Source: Parapristionchus giblindavisi
Taxonomy: Eukaryota > Nematoda > Chromadorea > Rhabditida > Diplogasteridae
Reading direction: 5' to 3'
Length of the DNA stretch: 64,000 nucleotides
Assembly: GCA_943737045.1 (NCBI GenBank)
Contig: CALSFV010000295.1
Span: 72,501 to 136,500, forward strand
In this document: piece by piece, positions 12,460 to 24,784 of the stretch
Layout of the letters: each line of letters starts with the position of its first letter
Position numbering within the stretch: position 1 is the stretch's first letter
Position numbers and translations under genes: made by a program
Notes under the pieces: generated by a model
What the model was told of the DNA's origin: nothing
The model's input: only the letters and a program-made list of their open reading frames with translations
Databases searched by the model: none

Positions 12460-13331
12460 AGAGGCCGTTTGTGTAAGAGTCGGGCAAATCAGGGGAAGGG
12501 TTGGCACAGACCAAAAATTTTGATACCCTCAAAACTTGTGTACAGGGGTTATCGACCATGCTGATGAAGATAGGCATAGTCATTTTGGCTCCAGTGGTCC
12601 CGCACCGCCTGGGCGGGATTACGGTAAGATCACGTTTTCAGGCCATTCTCGGTCCATAGTAGAGCTAGAGGTATGAAAATTGGGCTCCTAGGACAGAATT
12701 CGATGGCGATGATGGCTGTCTACATCATTAGTTTTGTAAATTTTTCAAAAGGTCGATTATTGGAAAATAGCGAAAGAGCTAAACAAGAGGACTCTCTCAG
12801 AACCGCGCGCTCTCTCGCACTCTCGAGAGAGCGCGGCGAAATGAGAGAGTGCCGAGAGAGCGCGCGGAATAGAGAGACGCAGACAACTCCTCGTGATTTT
12901 GCAGATCACTATATCGAGGCAATATTAGCGGTGCAACGGAGATATGGGCTCATAATACATCGTTGTGATCCTCTCGTCACGCCGGTTCGAACTGTCATAC
13001 TCGTTTGGGGCGCAAACATCTCCATCAAAATTTCCACTAGTCGACCTTTTGGGAAATTTTCAAAACTAATGAAGTAGACATCCATCATCGCCATCGAATT
13101 CTGTCCCAGGAGCCCAATTTTCATACCTCTAGCTCTACCATGGACCGAGAACGGCTTGAAAACGTGATTATACCGTAATCGCGCTCAGGCGTTGCGGGAC
13201 CACTATAGCCAAAATGACTATGCACATCTTCATCAACGAGGTCAATAACCCCTATACACAAGTTTTGAGGGTATCGAAATTTTTGGTCTGTGCCAACCCT
13301 TGTTTGACTCTTACACAAACAGCGTCTTAAA
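12460..13331. mobile_element. 0.87-kb foldback element bounded by TTAA
   Basis: TTAAGAGGCCGTTTGTGTAA at the left mirrors TTACACAAACAGCGTCTTAA at the right; arms of about 310 bp share CAGACCAAAAATTT and ACCCTCAAAACTTGTGTA. The centre has its own GAGAGAGCGCGCGG hairpin. TTAA at both outer ends is the target of piggyBac-like elements, but no transposase is present. Confidence 0.8.
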
Positions 13332-13601
13332 TGACTTATACTTTCCTTCATCGTTTGTTGACTTCCGTATTTAAAAGCCTCCTGCGCCTGTCCAATTGGT
13401 TCCGATCATAAGACTTCAAACGGATCGACATAAACCGAGAAGTGGAAAAGCAGATTTATGAGAGCCAAAGCATGTCTGAGACCGACATGAATCATAAATA
13501 TCGGCATAAATGCATGAGCTAGAAATAGTTATGATTTATTCGCAACTAGCGGAACATAGGTATATAAAAAATATGAGCGGAGATTAATACTTTAAAGAGA
13601 A

Positions 13602-13692
13602 AACTAGAGCTAATTTTACTCTCCGTCCTGACAATTCTTTATCGCAGACAAAGATCGCTAGAGAGCATTGTCAGAGCGGAAAGTGGGCCTTA
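13602..13692. mobile_element. MITE family 1 copy
   Basis: CTAGAGCTAATTTTACTCTCC at left, TTGTCAGAGCGGAAAGT at right. Confidence 0.6.
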
Positions 13693-13699
13693 AATAAAT

Positions 13700-14100
13700 C
13701 ATGAATAAACAAATCGCCTAAAATGAACTCATCTTCCGGGCGAACTCGAACAAATCGCTAGGGCTTCGCTTACGATAATGACAAGCAGTATCAGGGGATT
13801 TAATTTATAACATTTTAAACTACTTCACCAATTGGTTTAGTGAATATAATCCGATTATAAGGGGGATTAGGCAATTCTAAAAGCCGATCTTTGATGTCCG
13901 GATCTGTTGTGCAGATAGAAACACGATGAACTGTATATTTTATATGGTTTCATGGACGAAACGAGTTGAATTTGAAGAGTTGCAGTTGTGAATACCGATT
14001 TTGTCACCATACCAAAAAAAAGTCTATCGGCGTATGATTCTCCCGTTTCGTGTGATCACTCATCATCCCTCTCATCATTGGTCTAAATTGCTCGCCATAC
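13700..14100. other. no gene seen
   Basis: AT-rich sequence between MITEs. Confidence 0.5.
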
Positions 14101-14108
14101 CGTTACAA

Positions 14109-14237
14109 CTAGAGTTGGCTATTCGGGGGTTGCGGGCCCGCAATAGCCTTCACTTTTATTGCTAATCATTGCGGGCCCGCAGTGCGGTGTAAAATCATTG
14201 CGGGCCCGCAATGCGTGTGCGTTATTGCCAACCCTAG
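14109..14237. mobile_element. MITE with four GCGGGCCCGC palindromes
   Basis: Ends CTAGAGTTGGC and (inverted) CTAGGGTTGGC. The interior repeats GCGGGCCCGCA. Shorter relatives at 42522-42592 and about 49502-49545. Confidence 0.65.
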
Positions 14238-14636
14238 TTACAACCGTGGCATGTGATACTAGTTGGTCGAACGGACACCGATAGTAAAAAAATACGAGAA
14301 GGCCGGCAGAGACGACTTTGTCCATGCCCTCAATTCCTTCAAATCGATCGTGATCGCCAATAGCCATGGAGATCATGAACTGTTTGCTTACAACAATTCC
14401 ATTATACTTTTTTCACATCCCCTCTCTAGACTTATTAGTGAAAACACTCCAATAAAAGTGGTAAAAAAAGATAAATTTATCGTTACCTTTTATTTTCAGC
14501 CAAATTAGATAATATGATTTGAGTTACAGTCAATAATAACAAACAATAAAATGAATGATTTATTAATAAAAAGAGAGTGAGATACTACTCTATCAATTCA
14601 AATTTACGGACTGTCTGGAAGTTAAATGTAAACAAA

Positions 14637-14715
14637 TTAAAGATCAAAGATCAGCGATCAGGCACATAGATCAAAGATCAACGATTAAAGATTAAAGGCA
14701 AAGATCAAACATCAA
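14637..14715. repeat. GATCAAA heptamer array downstream of neuropeptide gene A
   Basis: Degenerate units on the 3' side of the gene; the counterpart near 39745-39775 lies at the same place beside gene B. Confidence 0.7.
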
Positions 14716-14815
14716 CGGGTGCTAGCTGAACAGATATGGGGTGTGACCGATTAAAAGTATGAGATCATATCGGAAAATGAGTTTCAAAGATCAAAGAGCA
14801 GATGGATAGGAATAG

Positions 14816-17800
14816 TCAGAATCGTGAAGGTAGTCCGAAGGGGTTGAAGGAGTTTGCGCGCTTGTCTGCTGGTGCGTCCTCGGTATTTCGTACATTAGAG
14901 TTTTCCTTGGGAGAGATGAGTGGATTCGAAGGATTCTCACACTGCATCAACTTCTTTTGGAGCTCCTGAAAATATTGTCATCTATTATTTTGAAATTTTA
15001 ATTTTTCTAAATTTTTACTTTGATTTTCAGTCGTCCTTTATCTTCTTTTCAATAAAACATTGCTTTCGAATGATGTATAAGTCACAGCGATGCAAAAGAG
15101 ACTCCTTGTAAGTTGTTGTTTGTTGTTTACCATGGACTTATTGGCTTATTTCTGTATACGATTGGGAATAAGGTATTTTCCGCCATCACTAAATCTTTCG
15201 TATCTCTCAAAATAACCTTCGTTACTCCCCCCATTGCGAGCTTTTCATATTCCGTAGAAGAGTTTGATTAACATTTCAACTCTGCTAATCAGCGGAAGTT
15301 CAACACATGTTAAATTTTTGCGAATTAGCCTCTATTCAGCTGTGAAATTCGTCATTCTGAGGCCAAGGTGGATATATCCCTGAATCCCTCTTTCTTCTCC
15401 CATACCTCATAAATTTATATGCAGAGTCTTATTAATTTATGGCTTCTGAGGAAAGGAGACTTCTTCTCAAGAGAAATGAGCCTCAATATTCTATTATATG
15501 AATAAGGCCGAAGAAACCTCGCTACATGATCAATCCGAAATGACGAGAGCCAAGTGCTATTTTAGCTTCTCAACCCTGACACAATTGTCCTTACTCAGAA
15601 CTATTAAGTTTTTAAGAACTATTATGTTTTTTTAAAGAATGGGACTCGAGTTTTTTGGTGACTAAACTGGCCAGGTACGGCTATAGATCACCCTGAATAC
15701 AAAAACAACTTTCTCTAAAAATATAGATACTCCAGGAATACCGTAATTCGTTCTGCTTGATAATAGCGCACCCAAATCTCCTAGTTTGCCTCCTTCAACG
15801 CTGGTCTCTTTTTGACGAATTTTAAAGTCACAATAACTTTGGCCTCCAGTCATGTTTAGCAGAAAAGAAATCGAAATCGTTCACTTATTTTAATTACTAG
15901 AATTCAAAAAATTTCATGAGAAAATCCAGGAAGTCATGTATTTTATAATAACCAAGGTATTAATAGAGTTTGGTTATTTCATTTCTGGGAATCTAATTTA
16001 GTATAGAAATAACGATACGATAGGATTATAATTAAGACTTCAAGGCTTCGCTATTTCCGTCCAGCGATTATTATATTATATTTATAAAAATCACATCATA
16101 ACTAGGATACTTCCGCCTAATGCTACATCTATATTTCTAAACGTCAGATGCATACAAATTTAGCTTGCCCAGAAATACTCTAGTACCACCCATGCGAATC
16201 TTCAATATGACATATTGTTAGTTTATAAGAGCTTGTTACCAGAGTGCATAGTTCTTTTTTTTTATTTTCATATTTCTGGGCCTTTAAAACTCTCCGCTCT
16301 GGGCACATTCAATCGCTATATCTGTCTGTGAGAGCGTATTGTCAATGCGCAAAGTAAAATAGGCTGGGGTGTGTCTCTCATTTCCACTTACTCTGTGTGC
16401 GAGCTTATGGCAAGGCCAGAGAATTTTAGAACATTTTCAGTTTTTTTGTGATTTTAATATTGTAAAAACTTCAGAGCTTCTATCAATATGAACGGCTTCA
16501 TAAACTTGTTTTTTGAGGCGCGTGAAATATGAAATTTAGAAAAAAACAGGTAAACATGATTTATGATTCGCCTTTCATGAACATGAACAAGGAACTGATT
16601 ATCATCGATGATGATTAATGCTGATTATTTGATGCGAAGAAAATGAAAGCAAATACTGTAAATAATACATCCTTCAACATTTATGCAAAAAATATATAAT
16701 AAACAAAACGCGCCTCGAAACTTTGCTTAGAAATGGTAGTTTTCGAATCGAAGTGTAATGGTTTTAAAGGACGACATAAATGCAAATAATGGTAGTGACA
16801 AGTATAATTCATGTACATATTCTATAAGCTAGACATGAATCTTCTCCCTCCTTTCACAGAACCCTAGACCCCATAAACTTCTGCCCGTAGATCTAAACTG
16901 GTCATCCGCTTTTTCTCATTTATGCATTCGCTGTGACAAATAAAATCTTGAAAAAGTAACGTACCATCATAGCTGCGTGATGATATCTCAATCCCTCCAT
17001 GTATTCCATTTCGCAGTCGGTCATCTCGATGACAGGCCTGGCAGCCGGGGCTGAAAACAAGTTTACGTGTTATTACGTCCTGATTTTGGAAAACTATTAT
17101 ACATTTTATATTGTCATAGGCATAATAAAATTATTTATATTAATAGATGTACAAGTTCAGCTTTGCCTATACTTTAAAAGCAAAATTAAATAATATAATA
17201 GGCTTGCTAATAATGCGCCCTATAGTCTAATGTCAACATCGAGGATCGTTGAATCAATCCTCATGAAGATTAGCTCTCAAGGTCAAAATATTATTGATGG
17301 GACGAGCACGTTTATGACTTGAGCTATATCCTTGAAGTGGCACTCACCATCGGCTTTCTCCGACTCAGTAGCCTGCGCAGCGGTGTTCAACTCATTGTCC
17401 TGTGGAATGTGCACGCCTCCAGATCGGGCGACCTACAAAGATCAAAGATCAAAGATCAAAGATCAAACTACAATTGCAAAGTTCATATTACACTCCTACT
17501 TTAAGAATTATGACTTTAAGAAGAAGTATGAAGTCCCACATGTGACTAAAGTGCAACTACAATATCATGAACTTTTCTTATGAAATCATAATATTGCGGT
17601 TATTTTTTTCTGCTTTTTTGTTGTTTCCAGTCATGTGTTCAAGGAATGGAAGAGGTTATTCGAACAAACCCTGAGGGTTATTAGCACAGGGTAATTCCAT
17701 TCGGTTCAAAATGTACTTGACCTTAAGGAAATGTCTATACATCATAGCTTCCTAAGAGGTTATGACATTTTTCTGAGCGTTTTTTCCAAAAAAGCCCAAG

Positions 17801-18842
17801 TACCTCGTTTTTGCCCTACTTTCCCATTACCGAGAGAGAGTATATTAGAGAAAGTCTAATGGAATTCAAGTCCGAAAGTTCAGCACGACATAACGACGGT
17901 AGATGAAATTAAGATACGGTAAATTCAGTAATGAAATTGAGGAAGTCTACGCACTGAGAGCAAACTTACCCAAATATGGGTAATAGATTTGCCAACTTAC
18001 GATACTTATGTACACGATTTGCCCACATTCAGGCAAATGGTAGCCCAAAAACCACCGATTTGCCCATATACAGGCTAGCATTTGTCTGAATATGGGCAAA
18101 TCGTTCGCCAACTAACGGCATTCGGGTAAATTTAATCTCTGTGCGATACGTAGCTTTGATTCTTATTTATTGCTCGTCTGAAGCTGAGAAATGAAGATTC
18201 AAGTGTTTAGTTGCTCAAGTTATGCCGCATCTCATATGGAAAAATAAATAATTCAATTGCCGTCTGTAAATTCAGCTTGCAATTAAAATTTGCTGAATTA
18301 TGATTTGTTTATTGTTCAGGAGACAACGATTCCTGGCAGACACAAAATTATGGGGAAGTTGTGTTCCCACAAACACTCGTGACCAGCATGTATTACAACT
18401 CCAATTTACTCCACCCTCGTAAGACATCTTATAAGAAGATCTCTCACTAATTTTTTAATTCTCAGGACACGCTACCTCGTAGGTTAGAAATACCAGAGAA
18501 CAGGACGTAGAGGTTAAGATGTTATGGTAGTACTTTATGGTAAACACATAAGCAATATGAATATTAAGGTATAAAGTTGGGCGTACATTTGCCTTGCGTG
18601 CCTACGCCGTAACCTCCTCCGCCACATCTCCGTCGTTACAGAGAAGGTTACGGCGTAGACACGTAAGGCAAATGTAACGATGCATAAGGCTATCCCAACG
18701 TTATGACCATAAGACCAACCTTTTGATGTGGGTGCTTGAACTCGGGCCTATGCGGCATCCGCTTCTCCCATCCATCAGAGAATGTCATTTGGGCTGTGCC
18801 TAGGGCGGCCATCGTGGCGACAATGACGATAGACGATTGCAT
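14816..18842 (-). CDS. nlp-47: AKH/GnRH-like neuropeptide precursor, copy A
   Basis: Minus-strand gene: exon 1 18842-18720, exon 2 17432-17348, exon 3 17050-16965, exon 4 14965-14816 (TGA). Phases agree and give 147 residues. Residues 1-17 (MQSSIVIVATMAALGTA) are a signal peptide; the next residues are QMTFSDGWE followed by KR. This fits the adipokinetic hormone/RPCH-like family, whose nematode member NLP-47 begins pGlu-Met-Thr-Phe; N-terminal Gln is expected to cyclise. As in the worm peptide, no Gly precedes the dibasic site, so amidation is not predicted. The rest is the associated peptide: VARSGGVHIPQDNE, then TDCEMEYMEGLRYHHAA with Cys82 and a second Cys107 after exon 3, then KR (133-134) and a last peptide ANSFNPFGLPSRF. 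A secreted neuropeptide acting on a GnRH/AKH-type receptor is inferred. The paralogue at 39784-41866 shares the exon structure. Confidence 0.87.
16280..16376. mobile_element. MITE family 1 copy in intron 3 of neuropeptide gene A
   Basis: AAAACTCTCCGCTCTGGGCAC mirrored by TTGTCAATGCGCAAAGTAAAA; GGCTGGGGTGTGTC at the end. The 2-kb intron around it holds nothing else recognisable. Confidence 0.65.
17433..17467 (-). repeat. GATCTTT array at the exon 2 acceptor of neuropeptide gene A
   Basis: On the minus strand four units, GATCTTTGATCTTT..., end directly in GTAG at the exon. Copy B has two units at the same acceptor (40479-40499). Confidence 0.85.
17951..18145. mobile_element. palindromic MITE in intron 1 of neuropeptide gene A
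   Basis: GCACTGAGAGCAAACTTACCC mirrored by GGGTAAATTTAATCTCTGTGC, with internal repeats of GATTTGCCCA and its complement. Not present in copy B. Confidence 0.7.
18575..18685. mobile_element. palindromic MITE (TACATTTGCCTT family)
   Basis: GTACATTTGCCTTGCGTGCC mirrored by ACACGTAAGGCAAATGTAAC; the core ACGCCGTAACC is mirrored by GGTTACGGCGT. Related to 24263-24451. Confidence 0.7.
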
Positions 18843-18860
18843 ACCTTAACTGAGGTTAGG
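18843..18860 (-). promoter_or_regulatory. conserved leader/acceptor before the copy A start codon
   Basis: On the minus strand the start is preceded by ACCTCAG then TTAAGGT and ATG. Copy B has ATCTTAG-TTAAGGT-ATG. An AG acceptor seven bases before ATG, kept in both copies, fits either an SL trans-splice site or a 5' UTR intron. No donor was identified. Confidence 0.45.
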
Positions 18861-18959
18861 GTTAGAATCCCATACTAACAATAACCTTATAAGGTATGGT
18901 TGGTGGTATGGTATGGTATGAGGTAAGGTAAGGCTCTTCTGCCCTTTCTCTCTGCGGTT

Positions 18960-19290
18960 CGGTCGGTTGGACTATTCTCTCTCGACTACATTCGCCTATT
19001 CCATCAAGAGAAGAGGATCAACAGTTGAGTCCCCTCCTAGTAGACTTTGGAAAGTCAGGAGCGGTATATCCGTATTGTCAAGCAGGCCGATTGGACGAGC
19101 AACGTCAAGTTTTCGTGGGTTATTTGACTATTCTAATCAAGTTTCATATGCTGACGTTTTCTTGAATGGAGATGAATTCTCTCAGAAGCGAAAGGATAAA
19201 TCTTGTGGATAAGAAGATTCCCCCTGTGTTGGCCCCTTCTGCATTTAATGTGCTGATAAGATAAATAATTGAATTGAATTGAAAGGTAAG
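18960..19290 (+). repeat. possible LINE 3' fragment
   Basis: Ends with GATAAATAATTGAATTGAAT, a short-repeat tail like that of CR1/RTE-type LINEs. The tail GATAAATAATTGAATTGAA recurs at 30460-30480 with similar bases before it. A frame at 18967-19212 has no recognised domain. Confidence 0.35.
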
Positions 19291-19399
19291 GTAGGTAAGA
19301 GGGGGTTACCATAAATGGTTAAGGATATTGTTAGTATGTGATCGAAGCATAAATCAAACCACGAAATAATATAAATAGCTCAAATCTGCTTTTAACGAC

Positions 19400-19795
19400 C
19401 ATATCGCGATATGAATTATACAGATGTAGTAAATCGGATGCTCAAGATCGGAAGTTAAAGATTGTGCGCTGCTAACGACAGGAAGTCAAAGATTGTTCGC
19501 TGTTAACATCAGGTACGACAAATCAAGGATATTAAATGGGACTAAGGTTCATTGCAATATCTCTTAATACTGAGTAGTTGAGATATGAAAGGGGGCGTGT
19601 CTCCTAGCAGTAGTTCCCTTCACTTCAGGACTCCTCCCCTTGAAGCCTAAATGTCGCGGGATAAAGAGAGATAAGAGAAATGAATGGAAAAACGTGAGAA
19701 AGACTACAATGCTGGTGATAGGGGAAACGAAATGCGATTAAAAAGTTGTTTGTCCATCGATGAATTTGTAGGGTGTTTTCTTACGAAAGAAGTAA
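19400..19795 (-). promoter_or_regulatory. conserved upstream block of neuropeptide gene A
   Basis: About 560-950 bases upstream of the copy A start. It aligns with 42110-42420 upstream of copy B, sharing GCGATATGAATTATACAG, GAGATATGAAAGGGGGCGTG, GGACTCCTCCCCTTGAAGCC and GAGAAAGACTACAA. It contains opposed G5/C4 runs. It is non-coding in all frames. Promoter or enhancer function is inferred only from conservation relative to the surrounding duplication. Confidence 0.4.
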
Positions 19796-20050
19796 AAGAT
19801 CAAGGACTCGGATTAGGAAGGACTTCATGGTTTTAGACGGATTGTAGCGAATTTTGAGGGCTGTGTAGAGTTTGGAGCCATGCTCTTAGTTAAATTAATT
19901 TCAAATGTTAAATGTTTAATCCGGTGAATGTCTGATCTATCAATCTTGCAATCATGATAGTTTGATGCACACAAATATTGAGATTTCAGTGAAGTTCGTG
20001 AAAGTACTGAACGAATCGTTGAGCTTTCAGAGCAAGTACAAATATTCCAA

Positions 20051-20151
20051 TACAGTAAAGAGATGCCAAAGCCGAAATCGCATTAAGCGAACCCCTTTCA
20101 GCATCTATCCGCCTTATACATTCTTCCTTATACCTTTTGGCCAGTACTGTA
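20051..20151. mobile_element. possible Tc1-like MITE
   Basis: Right end, reversed, reads TACAGTACTGGCCAAAAGG, close to the Tc1-type terminus; left end TACAGTAAAGAGATGCCAAA is a weaker inverted match. About 100 bp, no coding content. Confidence 0.4.
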
Positions 20152-20159
20152 TATTACTC

Positions 20160-22010
20160 TCCTGCTCATTATATTTGATGGAAATCAATAAATAGCCGTA
20201 AATCGTCTGTGCCTTTCCTTTTTTTATTTCAGAAGTCCAATTTGATTAACATTATCTTTATGTTATTCAATAAATTTTATATTATTGCACCAAGCTTTCG
20301 AAATCGATCATCACAGTACTGCGTCTATGGCACATTTTCTAATGATTAGAACAAATCTCCCCTTCGACATATGATGATAAGCCAGACACTCACAGTCTTA
20401 TCTGACTATTAATCCGATGGGATTCGTCACTAACCATAAGTCTGCTGTCACACGCAAATGAAGCAACATGTTCATTGCTGTACTATAGCCCTGAACACGA
20501 TCAGTCAGTTAGTGGCTACTATTCCCTGCCCAATCAAAAAGAAGAAAAATACAGTACGTCATATGTGAAGCTATCGTGAAGTTCGTTAGATTCTCTAGTT
20601 ATAGAAGTATGGCGCTTAGTCTTTGTATAGACGATCAGTGATAACGGAACATAAAAGATTGATGTAACTTGATTTAGTATGGAAGAGCCGAAAGTCCTTT
20701 CTGGTATCCGCATATCTGGTAGAGTCCTGGAAACTGACACATCTCCTATACTCGGATTCTTTTAATCCATTCGAGCTTTTAAAAAAGCTACTTAAAACTT
20801 ATTAGTTATTTGCTTCCTGCCTCATAGAACGGAGTGGTGGAGTCTGAAGTTGGTTGAATGGATCCGAAAGCAAAGACAATACGTGAAAGACTCGCACTAG
20901 ACTCAATTTGCTCTTAACAATCACCAGGAGTTGGCAACCCATCAGAGATAACACCATTAAACCATCCGCTAAAGTTGAAGTTAATGTAAAATCATACAAC
21001 GCAAGAACACACATTACGCATTCTAAAATATCTCTTCCTTATCAACCAGATAGTGTCTAATGATCATAATGAGTCATCCATCTAATCATCAGGATATGCA
21101 AATCATTATATTACAATAAATAATAATAAATAAAAATAAATAGGTAAAAAGATGTAAATATTTTCTTGAAGAATACCCACGATAGCCGACTCAAATAAGA
21201 TAAGAAGAATTATAGAGGTAAGAATATCCCCATTTCACTCATTCGAGATCCATTGAATTCACTCATAGTCTTCTGTTCATTTTGAAAAGCAGAACGACCA
21301 CTCGAGTTACAATCTCTCTCACGATTAATGCTCTTTCGCTTGCATGGCTTTCGAAGAATAATGACTCACACCAGAATACTGCTTATTGTTAGTTAATCTA
21401 GATAAAAAGTGTTTCCCAACAACCCAGACAAAGCTCTGCAAAAAAGTACAAAAAGTTGCAAAAGAAAGAGATTCGGGGAAATAGTGCTTTGGTTGCCTAG
21501 GCATTGAGTGGAAATGGGATATCTGACTATGAGCTGATAAGAAGCCGTTGAGACCGAAATCCAAGAATCCGCCCTTTAAAACGCTGGCGGGGTTTAGGTG
21601 GATTTGGCGGATTTGAGGGCGTATCTTGTTTCTTTCGATTTCAATTAGTTCTAGAAGAATCAGAAATGATGAACTAACGCTTATGAAAAAAAAATCAGAC
21701 GAATTTTGCAAAAAAGAAGAGTGTCTCTAAAAACGTTCAGTACACCTACAATATTGAAAATATTGATACAATATTGATTAGTGAAGTTCATCGAACACAG
21801 ATATTTTGTTGATTGTGATAAAGAAGAAATTATGGGATATCATCACGCCCAGGCTAATCAGCCATTTAGTGGAAACAATTGAATCTACCATCACTTTTGC
21901 TTGGCAAAGCTCATTGTATTGTATATCATTATGGTGGATAGCTATAGTTAAGATCAGTGACAAAATCTTTAGGCATCTTTAGACCTTATCCATATGTCAG
22001 ATAACAACAG
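20160..22010. other. no gene supported
   Basis: Part of duplication copy A. A minus frame at 21325-21711 is open, but its counterpart near 45.45-45.66 kb has stops and frameshifts, arguing against coding. Confidence 0.5.
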
Positions 22011-22019
22011 AAACCAATC

Positions 22020-22300
22020 ATTTCTGAATCATCCTGATATTGGTTTATCAGGACGTCTCGCTTTATTAAAGGTGGAGACCCGCGAATGATCATGCAATTT
22101 TCCTACATCTCGCTTATGCAAGGGTGTAGTGATATGCAAGAAGATAGGGAGACTACTTATCGTTCCATTAGCGTAGTGGTAAAGCTTCTGACTAGAAAGC
22201 GCATGGTCGCGGGTTCGAATCCTATTGCCGAACTTTTCTATTTTCAAAAAGCGCGCCTTTCCCTGCACGAGGCCTGATGGTTCATTCATGTTTCTAGCGA
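22020..22300 (+). repeat. tRNA-derived SINE-like element
   Basis: Core 22165-22236 has an A box TTAGCGTAGTGG and B box GGTTCGAATCC with a trailing TTTTCTATTTT. Acceptor stem GTTC/GAAC pairs only in part and the anticodon stem is imperfect. The upstream CGCTTTATTAAAGGTGGAG recurs at about 38890 and 45905, and GGCAATAGGTTTCGCACTCGCGG near 38966 matches its B-box region on the other strand. Confidence 0.5.
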
Positions 22301-22807
22301 TCAATAAGCTGAATCATCATAAAATAAATAGTGTACGGTATGTAGAATAACTTTTGCTATGATTTTGTCTGCACAGTTTGTTCACGAAAATATTCGCGGG
22401 AGTCCACCTTTAAATGCCTCAATATATTTGAAAATAATAAGAAGAGGGCGCAAAGATCTGGTACCACAATTCCAAACACAGCGTTGTTGTCGAGAATTTT
22501 GCAGACGCACAAAACGAAAATACAAGAATATTTTATTGGTACCAACATAAAGAGAATGATCTCTGAATCAGTGTTCGGGTTTAAATCCTTAAACACGATA
22601 ATCCAATAGTCCTCGGTGGACTTTAAAAGGTAAACAGAGATCGTTAGTCCAAATGCATTGATTCCTGGAACGAAGTTGTAGCAGGAAATAATATTGTAAT
22701 TCGTGGTAAGAGTTAGAGTTACCCAAAGTGCATGTTGAAAATATATTTCGAATCATATGAGTGCAGTTCACACTCTTTAAATGAAAGGAAAGGAAACGTA
22801 AAAAACT

Positions 22808-22908
22808 GAAAGGCACACCTCGAACTATTTTGAAACTCTCCGCTCTAGCAATGGCTCCTTCTTTGTCTCCGATAGAGCGATGCCAGAGCGGAGGGCTTCA
22901 AATTAGTA
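22808..22908. mobile_element. MITE family 1 copy
   Basis: GAAAGGCACACCTCGAACTA then CTCCGCTCTAGCAATG; mirrored by GATGCCAGAGCGGAG. Confidence 0.7.
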
Positions 22909-22909
22909 C

Positions 22910-24260
22910 TAACAATGAGTGTAGAGCGACTTTATAGAGCGATTGAAACTAATCTTATTCTCATTTTGCGAGTTTCAATCGGTTTCTGCACTATAAGTTC
23001 ATTTGTTGCAAAGTACAAGCATGTCTACACTGCTTTATTACGTTCTAGTCGGGGATTATTCTCACATTAGATAATCGATTCTTCCTACCTCATCAGAATA
23101 TGTGATTTAAGATAATTAATTGGTGGGAAAAAGTCTTGTTAAAGAATTGGTAAAAATTCAACGTAGACGTTGTCTGAGATTTATGTAGGCGTCAAAAGTT
23201 CTGAATATGGGAAAGTGAATGTTTTTACAACATACTGTAAGCGAAGTCTCATATTGTTTTTCAACAGTAACAATGAGAACAACATATTATAGAATTACAA
23301 AAGTTTTGCACACACCGCGCCAAATGCCGAATATAGTAAACTTCTCCACCGTTGAGAAAAACGCACTCCAAATTTTCGGAAGGTTTTTTCGAACGTTTTT
23401 TTCAATGCAAATAATTTTATTTTTATTGAAAGTCCTGTGAAATGATGAGGAAACGCCACAAAATTCGATAAAATAAGAGGAAAAAGGTATGTCGCGCGAA
23501 GAAGTGGGAAGTCGAAGAAGTCTGAGTATTGCGCGGCAAAAGCGGAATTTGTATTGTTCGGACAGTTTTAATTCTATAGTATATAAAGTGACTACATTTC
23601 TATTACTTTAGTAAACCAGAGTTTGTCTTCAAGCGAGCAATACCAGAGCTGAGAATGCAAAGAATTAGCGTAAAACATAATATCTCCATAAACGCATTCA
23701 ATCAACACTGGTGCAGTGGGTCATGGCATGGGGGTCTCTTCATAGATCAATGACGTTTCCTTCTTCTATTCATCATTCTCCCGTGCTATATCTTGATGGC
23801 GTTTAAACATCTGCGCTAAGAACATGTAGAGACCAGGAAATACTCCACTGAAAGTATAAGTTAACAACCTACGCGGCAATGAGAGCTCTGTAGCTAAATA
23901 TAGTTCCTAGTGATGTTTAGCTTCGTTATAATAAGCCGTCCAACCCAGGAGCAATTAGAGAACTAATCCTGCTTTGCTAAAGATCAGGGATACTCTAAAG
24001 ATAGAAACTGATATGGAGAGGCCAAAAATAAATGCGAATGATGTCTGCGTCGATAAAGTTGCAGAAAACTCATAAAAAGTCATAAAGAGAGATTGATATG
24101 CCAGGATTTCTCTCTCAGTGACGTTTGGAAGTGGAAAAAACATGTGCGAAGACGTAGGCAAAAAATCGCACGGATCGAGGGAATTAATCTGGATTGTAGA
24201 CTTTGCGCGTGATTTCGATAACGAACAACTATAGCATATCAAAGATGAAACGACAACTGA
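22910..24260. other. no gene supported
   Basis: AT-rich intergenic part of duplication copy A. Confidence 0.5.
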
Positions 24261-24262
24261 TT

Positions 24263-24451
24263 ATGCGGTGTTGTATTTGTCTTATGTGCCTCCGCCGTAA
24301 ACACGGAGACTTCACTTAAACTCGGTAGTTGGCATAAGCGTATAACTATGGTATTGCCAAAGTCTCGTTCAAATTTGCTTTGTGCGGAGTTTACGCTAAC
24401 GTTTCCGTCGTCACGTCTGACGAATGTAAATGCAAATATAACACCGCATTA
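24263..24451. mobile_element. palindromic MITE (ATGCGGTGTT ends)
   Basis: ATGCGGTGTTGTATTTGTCT mirrored by GCAAATATAACACCGCAT, with CGCCGTAAAC and complementary GTTTACG inside. Confidence 0.65.
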
Positions 24452-24670
24452 GGACACTGAGAAGCTACTTATAAGTAAACATAATGAGATTTAAGTGCAT
24501 CAATAACGAAATTCTTGACGTTGATGTGTCTGAGAGGATGAAACAAAGAAATTACATAGCATTGATAGATCTTTGTTGACGTGAGGGATGAAGAGATGAA
24601 GAGATTTGTGATTCCTCGGAGGCTAATTTACCATATGGGTCAATGAAAACAAAACAATACCACGGAACAT

Positions 24671-24782
24671 TAAAGGCACACAACCAATTGAAAGTCTCCG
24701 CTCTGGCAATGCTATCTCGTATTGTTTTTCTTCGAGAGAGCGTTGCAAGAGCGGAGAGTAAAATTAGCTCGGAGTGTACCTG
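24671..24782. mobile_element. MITE family 1 copy abutting MITE family 2
   Basis: TAAAGGCACACAACCAATTG to AGCTCGGAGTGTACCT; long CGAGAGAGCGTTGC hairpin. Family 2 begins directly after it. Confidence 0.75.
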
Positions 24783-24784
24783 GG

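Noticed and set aside
21325..21711. 128-residue minus-strand ORF
   Set aside because: The counterpart in duplication copy B is frame-shifted and stopped; no domain recognised.
22165..22236. Functional tRNA gene
   Set aside because: A and B boxes are good, but the acceptor and T stems mismatch and the anticodon loop lacks T33 in any sensible fold; more likely a tRNA-derived SINE.
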